Origin: Actinomycetota bacterium | Lineage (GTDB): Bacteria > Actinomycetota > Actinomycetes > Nanopelagicales > Nanopelagicaceae | Reading direction: 5' to 3' | Length of the DNA stretch: 7,720 nt | Assembly (NCBI GenBank): GCA_947496345.1 | Contig: CANMCL010000041.1 | Location: 1-7,720, forward strand | Shown: positions 1 to 6,112 of the stretch, piece by piece | Layout: every line of letters begins with the position of its first letter | Numbering within the stretch: the stretch's first letter is position 1 | The notes under the pieces: generated by a model | Told to the model about the DNA's origin: nothing | The model's database searches: none | What the model saw: the letters and a program-made list of their open reading frames with translations, nothing else | Made by a program: the position numbers and the translations under genes

Positions 1-461
1 ACATGGTTGCAATGTCACTTCGTATGGAAGGCGGATACGTTTGGGCCTGTAAAAACTACGACGGAGATGTGCAATCAGATACCGTCGCGCAAGGTTATGG
101 CTCACTTGGCTTAATGACATCAGTGCTAATGACTCCGGATGGAACAATCTGTGAATCAGAGGCTGCTCACGGAACAGTTACTCGCCATTACCGCGATCAT
201 CAAGCAGGTAAAGCAACATCGACTAATCCAATAGCGTCAATCTTTGCCTGGACACAGGGCCTAGCTCACCGCGCAAAGTTGGATAACAACGCAGAATTAG
301 CGAAGTTCTGTGAAACTCTCGAGCGAGTCTGTATTGAGACTGTTGAATCAGGCAAGATGACTAAGGATCTTGCGTTCTTGATTTCCAAGACCGCGCCTTG
401 GCAGACAACGCAAGAGTTCCTTAACTCAATCGATGAAAATCTGAAAGTTGCAATGGCCTAA
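1..461 (+). CDS. icd: NADP-dependent isocitrate dehydrogenase, IDH1-like type, C-terminal part (5' end outside window)
   Basis: This is the C-terminal 152 residues, read from the ATG at position 3, of isocitrate dehydrogenase, which oxidatively decarboxylates isocitrate to 2-oxoglutarate with NADP in the TCA cycle. The reading frame is open to the window edge, and that ATG is internal: it aligns near residue 254 of human IDH1. The match is to the homodimeric IDH1-like subfamily, also represented by Mycobacterium Icd1, rather than to the E. coli Icd type. Visible landmarks are the metal-binding YDGDVQSD segment at residues 19-26 (aspartates 22 and 26, equivalent to IDH1 Asp275 and Asp279), the NADP-binding GTVTRHYR at 57-64, and [11 protein letters not shown] at 73-83. 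The C-terminus aligns to the family end, implying a full protein of about 405 residues. The next gene starts 2 bases after the stop, so read-through transcription is likely. Identification is secure. Confidence 0.97.
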   Translation, partial: MVAMSLRMEGGYVWACKNYDGDVQSDTVAQGYGSLGLMTSVLMTPDGTICESEAAHGTVTRHYRDHQAGKATSTNPIASIFAWTQGLAHRAKLDNNAELAKFCETLERVCIETVESGKMTKDLAFLISKTAPWQTTQEFLNSIDENLKVAMA

Positions 462-463
462 GC

Positions 464-1150
464 ATGCTCGGTATCCAGCCTGGTGCAATTGCCCTTGTTG
501 GTTCTGGTGAGTATTTACCGCAAGCGCAAGCGCTCGAAAGTGAGCTCTTGCGCTTAGCTATTTCTCGAGGAAAGTCCAATACATTTATTCAAATACCGAC
601 TGCTGCCGGCAAGGAAGGCAACGATCGTTTAGATTTCTGGAAAATACGCGGAGCAGAACAAGGAGCGCGAATCGGTTGCGAAGTTAAAAATCTGCCAGTC
701 CTGACTCGCGAAGATGCACATAATCCGCAATGGATAGAAGAAGTTAAGAACGCTGGCTTAATTTATTTTTCCGGGGGAGATCCAGCTCATTTAGCAGACA
801 TTTTTCGTGATACTCCTCTGTGGTCAGCAATTATTTCGGCCTGGGAATCTGGCGCTTCACTTGCGGGATGCTCGGCAGGCGCAATGGCCTTTGGTGGCAA
901 AATTATTGGTATTCGCCGGTCACATATCAGCGAGGGACTTAACTTATTGCCCGATATAGAAGTGATCCCGCATTACGACAAATTTTTAGGATGGCTTCCT
1001 GATCGAGTTAGTGCAGCGATAATTCGCCAGGATGCAGATGCCACGTTGATCGGCATTGATGAAGATACTGCCTTGGTATTAACAGATGCTTGGCGCAAAT
1101 ATGGTCCAGGAAAAGTGCATGTGTTAAGAGGAAGCCTTCATTTCTCTTAA
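464..1150 (+). CDS. Peptidase S51 family protein, cyanophycinase-like
   Basis: A 228-residue protein of the class-I glutamine-amidotransferase-like fold, peptidase family S51 (cyanophycinase, PepE and relatives). These are serine hydrolases that cleave acidic or isoaspartyl peptides. Visible motifs are an N-terminal strand ending in VGSGE (12-16), a Gly-rich FSGGDP loop (102-107), and the nucleophile elbow GCSAGAM (135-141) with Ser137 as predicted nucleophile. VIPHYD (167-172) carries a likely catalytic His170, and IDEDTAL (198-204) is shared with many cyanophycinase-like proteins. There is no signal peptide, so it is probably cytoplasmic. At 228 residues it is shorter than classical cyanophycinases (about 270), and no cyanophycin synthetase is in the window, so the substrate is unknown. 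The ATG lies 2 bases after icd with no evident Shine-Dalgarno, suggesting translational coupling. Family assignment is firm; the substrate is not predictable. Confidence 0.85.
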   Translation: MLGIQPGAIALVGSGEYLPQAQALESELLRLAISRGKSNTFIQIPTAAGKEGNDRLDFWKIRGAEQGARIGCEVKNLPVLTREDAHNPQWIEEVKNAGLIYFSGGDPAHLADIFRDTPLWSAIISAWESGASLAGCSAGAMAFGGKIIGIRRSHISEGLNLLPDIEVIPHYDKFLGWLPDRVSAAIIRQDADATLIGIDEDTALVLTDAWRKYGPGKVHVLRGSLHFS

Positions 1151-1151
1151 C
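1123..1151 (+). terminator. Possible hairpin terminator overlapping the end of the S51 gene
   Basis: GTTAAGAG (1123-1130) and CTCTTAAC (1144-1151) are perfect 8-bp inverted arms around a 13-base loop, and the S51 stop codon lies in the right arm. A short T-rich run (TATTACTTT, 1152-1160) follows on the plus strand; no T-run follows in the opposite direction. The stem has only three G/C pairs, so it would be a weak terminator. Only 3 bases separate the two convergent stop codons, so any terminator must overlap coding sequence. The repeat is seen directly; its function is inferred. Confidence 0.3.
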
Positions 1152-1153
1152 TA

Positions 1154-2236
1154 TTACTTTAAACGTTCTCCAGTTGAAGAGTTAAAGAGGTGAACAGAAT
1201 TTGCAACAGCAGCAACAGTTATCGTTTCACCCGGCTTAGGTGGATTTTTTGGATCCCAACGAACAATTACTTGCGCGCCTTCATCACCGGCCTGTGCGAA
1301 TTTAACTGATGCATCAGCTGGTCGGCCGTAAACAAATGCATCCGCGCCTAGCTCTTCGACCACTTCAACTACAACCTTAAATCCGCTTGCCGCAGGTGCG
1401 AAACCTTCGGGACGGATTCCAACAGTGACTGTTTCACCAGCAGATCCTGGAACATCAATTGCGAGATCACCAAGAATCGCTTTGCCACCACTGACCGGAG
1501 CCGAAAGCAGATTCATTGCAGGGGATCCGATAAAGCCGGCAACGAATGCATTCGCTGGAGTGTCATAGAGGTTACGTGGGGTATCTACTTGTTGAAGCAG
1601 GCCATCCTTCAGCACGGCAACGCGGTCACCCATTGTCATCGCTTCAACTTGATCGTGTGTTACATAAACAGTTGTGATTCCAAGGCGACGCTGCAGCGCA
1701 GCGATCTGTGTACGAGTTGCAACGCGCAACTTCGCATCAAGGTTTGAAAGAGGTTCATCCATAAGGAAAACCTGTGGCTCGCGAACAATTGCACGGCCCA
1801 TTGCAACGCGCTGACGCTGTCCACCGGAAAGAGCCTTTGGCTTGCGCTCTAGGTATGGTTCAAGGTCAAGCAACTTAGCTGCTTCATTAACGCGCTTATC
1901 GCGCTCTTCTTTTGCAACTCCGGCGATCTTTAACGCGAAGCCCATATTTTCTGCGACAGTCATGTGTGGGTAAAGCGCATATGACTGGAAGACCATCGCG
2001 ATATCGCGATCTTTTGGTGCAACGTTTGTTACATCGCGATCTCCAATAAGAATTCGACCTTCGTCAACTTCTTCAAGACCGGCCAACATACGAAGTGAGG
2101 TTGATTTACCGCAACCTGATGGACCAACAAGAACCAAAAATTCACCGTCGTTAACGGTTAGATTTAATTTGTCGACCGCAGGCTTGGTAGTGCCTGGATA
2201 TATACGTGTAGCGCTTTCGAATACAACTGAAGCCAT
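1154..2236 (-). CDS. ugpC: Sugar ABC transporter ATP-binding protein, MalK/MsmK/UgpC type
   Basis: A 360-residue cytoplasmic ATPase that powers carbohydrate ABC importers of the CUT1 class. The ATPase domain (about 4-235) has Walker A GPSGCGKST (38-46), Q-loop Gln84, signature LSGGQ (136-140), Walker B FLMDE (157-161), D-loop SNLD (164-167) and switch His194. The C-terminal regulatory/TOBE part carries the MalK-typical GIRPEGF (273-279) and ends in a FNSSTGERL segment typical of UgpC/MsmK proteins. Length is normal for the family. The ATG at 2236 is chosen because AAGGAAG lies 8 bases upstream; an in-frame TTG at 2281 would add 15 residues with no similarity to the family and would place the start before that Shine-Dalgarno. 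No binding protein or permease gene adjoins it, so it may be a shared ATPase like Streptomyces MsiK. The transported sugar is unknown, and the symbol reflects the family only. Confidence 0.93.
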   Translation of the reverse strand: MASVVFESATRIYPGTTKPAVDKLNLTVNDGEFLVLVGPSGCGKSTSLRMLAGLEEVDEGRILIGDRDVTNVAPKDRDIAMVFQSYALYPHMTVAENMGFALKIAGVAKEERDKRVNEAAKLLDLEPYLERKPKALSGGQRQRVAMGRAIVREPQVFLMDEPLSNLDAKLRVATRTQIAALQRRLGITTVYVTHDQVEAMTMGDRVAVLKDGLLQQVDTPRNLYDTPANAFVAGFIGSPAMNLLSAPVSGGKAILGDLAIDVPGSAGETVTVGIRPEGFAPAASGFKVVVEVVEELGADAFVYGRPADASVKFAQAGDEGAQVIVRWDPKNPPKPGETITVAAVANSVHLFNSSTGERLK

Positions 2237-2244
2237 GACAGATA

Positions 2245-2251
2245 CTTCCTT
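2245..2251 (-). promoter_or_regulatory. Shine-Dalgarno of the ABC ATPase gene
   Basis: On the minus strand AAGGAAG sits 8 bases before the ATG at 2236, inside the longer purine run GGAGAAGGAAG (2255-2245). It is the only strong ribosome-binding site seen in the window, and it decides the start of this gene in favour of the ATG over an upstream in-frame TTG at 2281. Confidence 0.75.
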
Positions 2252-2254
2252 CTC

Positions 2255-2272
2255 CGGGCAGGTACGTGCCCG
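2255..2272. repeat. Perfect 6-bp inverted repeat in the leader of the ABC ATPase gene
   Basis: CGGGCA (2255-2260) and TGCCCG (2267-2272) form perfect arms around a 6-base centre, GGTACG. In the ATPase transcript this would be a GC-rich hairpin whose 3' arm abuts the GGAGAAGGAAG ribosome-binding region. It could be an mRNA structure limiting translation or an operator for a DNA-binding regulator; the sequence alone does not decide. No match to a known operator was recognised. Confidence 0.45.
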
Positions 2273-2301
2273 ACGGTCCAAGGATGAAGGTGCTAACCGG
2301 G

Positions 2302-2319
2302 TGGCTAGGCTGGCTAAGG
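2302..2319. repeat. Imperfect 9-bp tandem repeat in the divergent intergenic region
   Basis: TGGCTAGGC (2302-2310) is followed directly by TGGCTAAGG (2311-2319), identical at 7 of 9 positions. Further GCTAA occurrences lie at 2292 and 2351. Such direct repeats can be regulator sites, but two short copies may also arise by chance. Confidence 0.3.
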
Positions 2320-2418
2320 ATAATGCACAGAATCAAGAGTGGGGAATCGGGCTAAACCAGGCTTGTTGGCCAATGAGTGCTCGGGGAAAAGCGCAAAAGA
2401 AGTAGAATTGGCAACCTT

Positions 2419-3711
2419 ATGGACCCATACCCGATTGGTTCGTTACTGGGCGATCTAGCCACAGTAGCGGGCCTCATCATGCTCGGCTCACTCTTTGTTG
2501 CAGCTGAAATCGCACTCATCTCTCTTCGTGAAAGTCAGATTCGTCAACTCTCATCTAGAGGTAAACGTGGCGCAAAAGTTGCAAAGCTGGCAAGCAATCC
2601 AAATCGCTTTTTGGCCGCTGCGCAGGTCGGTGTAACTGTATGCGGATTCTTATCAGCTGCCCTAGGTGCGGAGAAACTCGGTGTCTACGTTATTCCGCAA
2701 CTCGTTGAATTAGGTTTATCGGAAGCCGTTGCAAATGTAACTTCGCTTGTTGGCGTAACTCTAGTTATTGCTTACTTCTCACTTGTATTTGGTGAGCTTG
2801 TACCGAAAAGATTAGCGCTATTTCGCACAGAGGAAATTGCCCTTTGGAGTTCGGGTGCTATTGACTTTACCGCCAAGTTTTTCCGTCCAATTATTTGGCT
2901 GCTATCTCGATCGACAGATATTGTCGTACGCGCATTCGGAGTTGATCCTAAAGAACAACGTAGCCAAATGTCAGAAGAAGAGCTGCTTGATCTAGTAAGC
3001 GGCCATGCCGCACTTACCGCAGAAGAGCGCGATATCGTAGAAGAAGTTTTCAATGCATCCGAGCGCCAGGTTCACGAAGTGATGGTGCCGCGCACTGAAG
3101 TTGATTTTATGGATGCCTCACTAACAGTCGGTAAAGCAATCGCGCTCGCCGTTGATCGCGCACATTCTCGCTATCCAGTAGTCCGTGGTTCAACCGACGA
3201 AGTAATTGGGTTTATTCACGTTCGCGATTTATTGGATACATCGCTAGTAAGTGCTGGCGGAAAGATTCAAGAGCTAGTTCGTAACATCATGTTTCTGCCT
3301 GGCACAAAGGGTGTGCTTCCTGCCCTTACTGAGATGCGCAATCAACGTCAGCACTTAGCCATTGTTCTCGATGAATATGGCGGCACTGATGGCATTGTGA
3401 CCTTGGAAGATTTGGTGGAATGCCTTATCGGCGATATCAAGGATGAATATGACAGTGATGATGAAGAAGTCTCTCAACAGGCCAGAACTGGTGATTTTGA
3501 AGTAGATGGACTGATTTCACTCGATGATCTGAGAGATCAAACAGGCATTGATATTCCAGATGGACCATATGAAACAGCTGGCGGATATGTAATGCACTTT
3601 TTAGGGCGAATTCCTGTGGCAAATGATGTGGTTGGCATAAATGGTATTCGCATCACCGTTTTAACTATGGAGGGCAAGCGCGCAGGGCAGTTACTGATAT
3701 CGCGTAGTTAG
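2419..3711 (+). CDS. CNNM/CorC-HlyC family membrane protein with DUF21 and paired CBS domains
   Basis: A 430-residue inner-membrane protein of the family often annotated hemolysin C/TlyC-like or CorC, now linked to magnesium and other divalent cation transport. The N-terminal DUF21 domain (about 10-170) has hydrophobic segments near 13-36, 66-86 and 105-124, followed by the conserved GELVPKR (125-131). A CBS pair spans about 215-340, starting near MVPRTEV (222-228) and including DEYGGTDGIVTLEDL (318-332); such pairs usually bind adenine nucleotides. A CorC/HlyC C-terminal domain covers about 355-428. The ATG at 2419 fits the family N-terminus. An in-frame GTG at 2377 would add 14 mostly basic or polar residues, and neither start has a clear Shine-Dalgarno. 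trpS follows after 22 bases. Despite the hemolysin label in databases, toxin activity should not be assumed. Confidence 0.92.
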   Translation: MDPYPIGSLLGDLATVAGLIMLGSLFVAAEIALISLRESQIRQLSSRGKRGAKVAKLASNPNRFLAAAQVGVTVCGFLSAALGAEKLGVYVIPQLVELGLSEAVANVTSLVGVTLVIAYFSLVFGELVPKRLALFRTEEIALWSSGAIDFTAKFFRPIIWLLSRSTDIVVRAFGVDPKEQRSQMSEEELLDLVSGHAALTAEERDIVEEVFNASERQVHEVMVPRTEVDFMDASLTVGKAIALAVDRAHSRYPVVRGSTDEVIGFIHVRDLLDTSLVSAGGKIQELVRNIMFLPGTKGVLPALTEMRNQRQHLAIVLDEYGGTDGIVTLEDLVECLIGDIKDEYDSDDEEVSQQARTGDFEVDGLISLDDLRDQTGIDIPDGPYETAGGYVMHFLGRIPVANDVVGINGIRITVLTMEGKRAGQLLISRS

Positions 3712-3733
3712 CGATTCGTGCGAGAATAACAAC

Positions 3734-4729
3734 ATGGCCAAGCGCATCCTTTCCGGCATTCAGCCGACAAGTGACTCGTTCCACCTCGGAAATTACCTAG
3801 GTGCGCTCAAGCAATGGGTCGAGCTCCAAGAAGGAAACGACGCTTTTTATTGCATCGTAGATTTGCACGCGCTTACAGGCGAAATTGATCCTGCACTTTT
3901 GCGCAAGAGAATTTTGACATCTGCGGCACAGCTGATTGCTCTGGGAATTTCACCTGAAAAGTCAACGCTCTTTGTGCAATCACACGTGGCCGAACATAAT
4001 CAACTTGGATGGATTATGGAATGTATCGCTGGCTTTGGTGAAGCAAATCGAATGACGCAATTTAAAGATAAATCCGCCAAAGGTGGAGCAGATTCAGCCC
4101 GAGTCGGCTTGTTTACCTATCCGATGTTGCAAGCTGCCGATATCCTTTTGTATCAAGCACATTATGTGCCAGTCGGCGAAGACCAAAGACAACACATTGA
4201 GCTAACTCGAGATTTAGCAACTCGCTTCAATACTCGCTTTGGAGACACCTTCCGTATTCCAGAAGGAGTTATTCTTAAATCTGGTGCGAAGATTTATGAT
4301 TTACAAGAGCCAACAAATAAGATGAGCAAATCATCTGGTTCAGCCGCTGGCGTTCTTGAAATTATGGATACTCCGGAGGCGAATACAAAGAAGATAAAGA
4401 GCGCAACTACAGATGCGGGACGAGAAGTTAAATTCGATGAAAAAGAGAAACCAGGAATAAGTAATCTACTCACAATTCATTCGGCGCTTTCAGGTAAGAA
4501 AATTAGCGAGCTAGAAAATGAATTTGCCGGTCAAGGTTATGGCGATTTTAAAGGTGCGGTTGCTGAAGTAGTGGTCGAATACCTAAGACCAATACGTGCT
4601 CGGGCCCTTGAGCTCTTGGAGGATGAGAGCCATCTCGTTCAGGTTCTTCACACGGGTGCAGATAAAGCGCGTACCGTGGCTAGTGCAACAGTCGCGCAAA
4701 GCTATAAGAATCTAGGTTTGGTTCTCTAA
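3734..4729 (+). CDS. trpS: Tryptophan--tRNA ligase
   Basis: Cytoplasmic class-I aminoacyl-tRNA synthetase of 331 residues that charges tRNA-Trp with tryptophan using ATP, a normal bacterial length. The HIGH-type signature appears as HLGN (17-20) after GIQPTSDSF, and the KMSKS loop is at 196-200. GEDQRQH (148-154), typical of bacterial TrpRS, lies between them in the Rossmann core, and the C-terminal helical part carries the anticodon-recognition region. The ATG at 3734 gives the standard N-terminus. Upstream only a weak purine stretch (GAGAA) is seen, and the gap from the previous gene is 22 bases, which leaves no room for a T-box or leader-peptide attenuator. The stop overlaps the next start as TAATG, so the downstream binding protein is probably translated by coupling to this gene. 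Confidence 0.97.
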   Translation: MAKRILSGIQPTSDSFHLGNYLGALKQWVELQEGNDAFYCIVDLHALTGEIDPALLRKRILTSAAQLIALGISPEKSTLFVQSHVAEHNQLGWIMECIAGFGEANRMTQFKDKSAKGGADSARVGLFTYPMLQAADILLYQAHYVPVGEDQRQHIELTRDLATRFNTRFGDTFRIPEGVILKSGAKIYDLQEPTNKMSKSSGSAAGVLEIMDTPEANTKKIKSATTDAGREVKFDEKEKPGISNLLTIHSALSGKKISELENEFAGQGYGDFKGAVAEVVVEYLRPIRARALELLEDESHLVQVLHTGADKARTVASATVAQSYKNLGLVL

Positions 4730-5724
4730 TGAAACTTCGATCCAGCATTTCAGTAATTGCGCTAGTCCTTGCCGCGGTAGTTATTGGACCCACACCGGCC
4801 AACGCTGCGAATAAAATTTGTATTGCTTACGACACCGGTGGACTTGGAGATCTTTCAATTAACGATGCCACCTTGGCGGGGGTCAAAAAAGCACAAACTG
4901 AAATGACTTTCACCGTTGAAGGCGTCGTAACAGATGGCACGGCCGCTGATCGAGTCAAACGCCTGCGCAGTTTGGTTAGCAAGAGTTGCGAAGTGATAAT
5001 CGCCGTGGGTTCTGATTATAAGACAGCGCTAGATCAGGTATCTAATGAATTTCCAGCTACCCAATTCGCAATTATTGGAGATGCTTCAATCCCCCTACTA
5101 AATGTAACTTCTATTGTATTTGCTGATGTACAAGGCGCTTTCTTGGCAGGATTTACTGCAGCCCTAGCAAGTAAGACTGGAAAAGTTGGGATGATTACTA
5201 CACCATCTTCTGCCGATATATATCAGAATGGTTTTTTGGCGGGCGTTACAGCGAGCAAAAAGAAGGTTCGCGCATTTGTTAATTACACTGCGACGAACTT
5301 AGATATTGCTAGCAACTCACTAATTAAAATGGGAATTGATGTGATCTATACAGCAACTTCGGGCTCAGCTGATGATGCTTTTGAGGCTATTGTGAAAGCA
5401 AATACTGCAAAAAATCGCAAAAAGAGCGCAAGTGATGTCTACCTAATTCTCACCGAGCCTGATTTGTATTTAACCGTTACTCCAAATACATCTAAGTACT
5501 TGATCGCATCGGTGATTAAACGTATCGATACTGCGGTCTCAGATGTCATTAGCGCTGCTGTAAACGCTAGACCGATATTTGATGAACTCGATGCTAAGGC
5601 CGGAATCTATGGTCGTCGCTACACAATTTCTGATAAAGGAATTGAAATTGTTCTCAAATCAAAAGCTTTAGGGACGCAAGCTGCGGTCATAAATGCAGCA
5701 GCGATTGCAGCTTATGCACGTTGA
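4729..5724 (+). CDS. Secreted BMP-family (PnrA-like) ABC substrate-binding protein, probable nucleoside binder
   Basis: A 331-residue protein of the basic membrane protein family, which includes the nucleoside-binding component PnrA. It begins with a Sec signal peptide: positive KLR, hydrophobic core (about 8-20), then ANA with likely cleavage after Ala26. No lipobox cysteine is present, unlike most Gram-positive members. BMP features include DTGGLGDLSIND (35-46), where PnrA-type proteins usually have a Ser-Phe-Asn motif but this one has Ser-Ile-Asn. Others are QGAFLAGFTAALASKTGKVG (135-154), and SVIKRIDTAV (261-270) with Lys264. It overlaps trpS by 1 base and cdd by 11. The downstream cdd-deoA-add genes suggest a nucleoside ligand, but no permease or ATPase of its system is present. 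Family assignment is good; ligand and transport role are inferred. Confidence 0.85.
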   Translation: MKLRSSISVIALVLAAVVIGPTPANAANKICIAYDTGGLGDLSINDATLAGVKKAQTEMTFTVEGVVTDGTAADRVKRLRSLVSKSCEVIIAVGSDYKTALDQVSNEFPATQFAIIGDASIPLLNVTSIVFADVQGAFLAGFTAALASKTGKVGMITTPSSADIYQNGFLAGVTASKKKVRAFVNYTATNLDIASNSLIKMGIDVIYTATSGSADDAFEAIVKANTAKNRKKSASDVYLILTEPDLYLTVTPNTSKYLIASVIKRIDTAVSDVISAAVNARPIFDELDAKAGIYGRRYTISDKGIEIVLKSKALGTQAAVINAAAIAAYAR

Positions 5725-6112
5725 TTGGGATTTGCTAAAGTCGCAGGCTGTATCTGCAATGAAACAAGCGTATGCGCCTTACTCTAAATTTCCGGTAGGG
5801 GTCGCTGCCCTCGTTGATGATGGTCGAATAATCTCAGGCTGCAACGTGGAAAATGCCAGTTATGGCCTTACTTTATGCGCTGAATGTGGCCTGGTCTCGA
5901 CGCTAATCAATTCCGGCGGCGGTCGTTTGATCGCATTTACTTGCGTTGATATCGCAGAGAATTATTTAATGCCTTGTGGGCGTTGCCGCCAACTATTGCA
6001 AGAGCACGGTGGTTCGAATTTACAGTTAATGACAGACACGGGCATCAAACCATTATCGGAACTTTTACCTTGGGCATTTGGCCCCGAAGAGATTGATAAA
6101 CGTCTTGACTAA
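5714..6112 (+). CDS. cdd: Cytidine deaminase
   Basis: A 132-residue zinc enzyme that hydrolytically deaminates cytidine and deoxycytidine to uridine and deoxyuridine in the cytoplasm. It has the small homotetrameric CDA layout: substrate-binding CNVENASYG (43-51), the CAE motif with zinc ligand Cys55 and proton-shuttle Glu57, and PCGRC with zinc ligands Cys88 and Cys91. The sequence closely follows actinobacterial Cdd, including the C-terminal LLPWAFGPEE segment. The ATG at 5714 is preferred because it gives the family's usual N-terminus; an ATG at 5693 would add seven residues and increase overlap with the previous gene. Neither has a strong Shine-Dalgarno. It overlaps the BMP gene by 11 bases and deoA by about 8, fitting a coupled operon for pyrimidine nucleoside breakdown. 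Confidence 0.95.
   Translation: MHVDWDLLKSQAVSAMKQAYAPYSKFPVGVAALVDDGRIISGCNVENASYGLTLCAECGLVSTLINSGGGRLIAFTCVDIAENYLMPCGRCRQLLQEHGGSNLQLMTDTGIKPLSELLPWAFGPEEIDKRLD

Larger units (their letters stand above)
2237..2418. promoter_or_regulatory. Divergent intergenic region between the ABC ATPase gene and the CBS-domain membrane protein gene
   Basis: This 182-base stretch separates two genes transcribed away from each other, so it should hold promoters for both. Rightward, TAGAAT (2403-2408) is a good -10-like hexamer ten bases before the ATG at 2419; no convincing -35 box accompanies it. GATAAT (2319-2324) is a second -10-like match. Leftward, no clear -35/-10 pair was found. The region also contains the ATPase ribosome-binding site, an inverted repeat at 2255-2272 and a 9-bp tandem repeat at 2302-2319. 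Promoter function is inferred from gene orientation. Confidence 0.5.

Noticed and set aside
2151..2336. Minus-strand open frame of 61 codons
   Set aside because: It overlaps the ATPase start in another frame and shows no family similarity or plausible ribosome-binding site.
2169..2405. Plus-strand open frame of 78 codons across the divergent region
   Set aside because: It overlaps the conserved N-terminus of the ABC ATPase antisense, has no recognisable domain, and its composition looks non-coding.
2772..3053. Minus-strand open frame of 93 codons inside the CBS-domain gene
   Set aside because: Ser/Arg-rich antisense shadow of a conserved gene with no domain.
2419..3711. Reading the CBS-domain protein as a hemolysin toxin
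   Set aside because: The name comes from historical annotation; the domain layout is that of CNNM/CorC cation-transport proteins.
3712..3733. Possible T-box or tryptophan leader upstream of trpS
   Set aside because: The gap is only 22 bases, with no Trp-codon run and no room for a structured leader.
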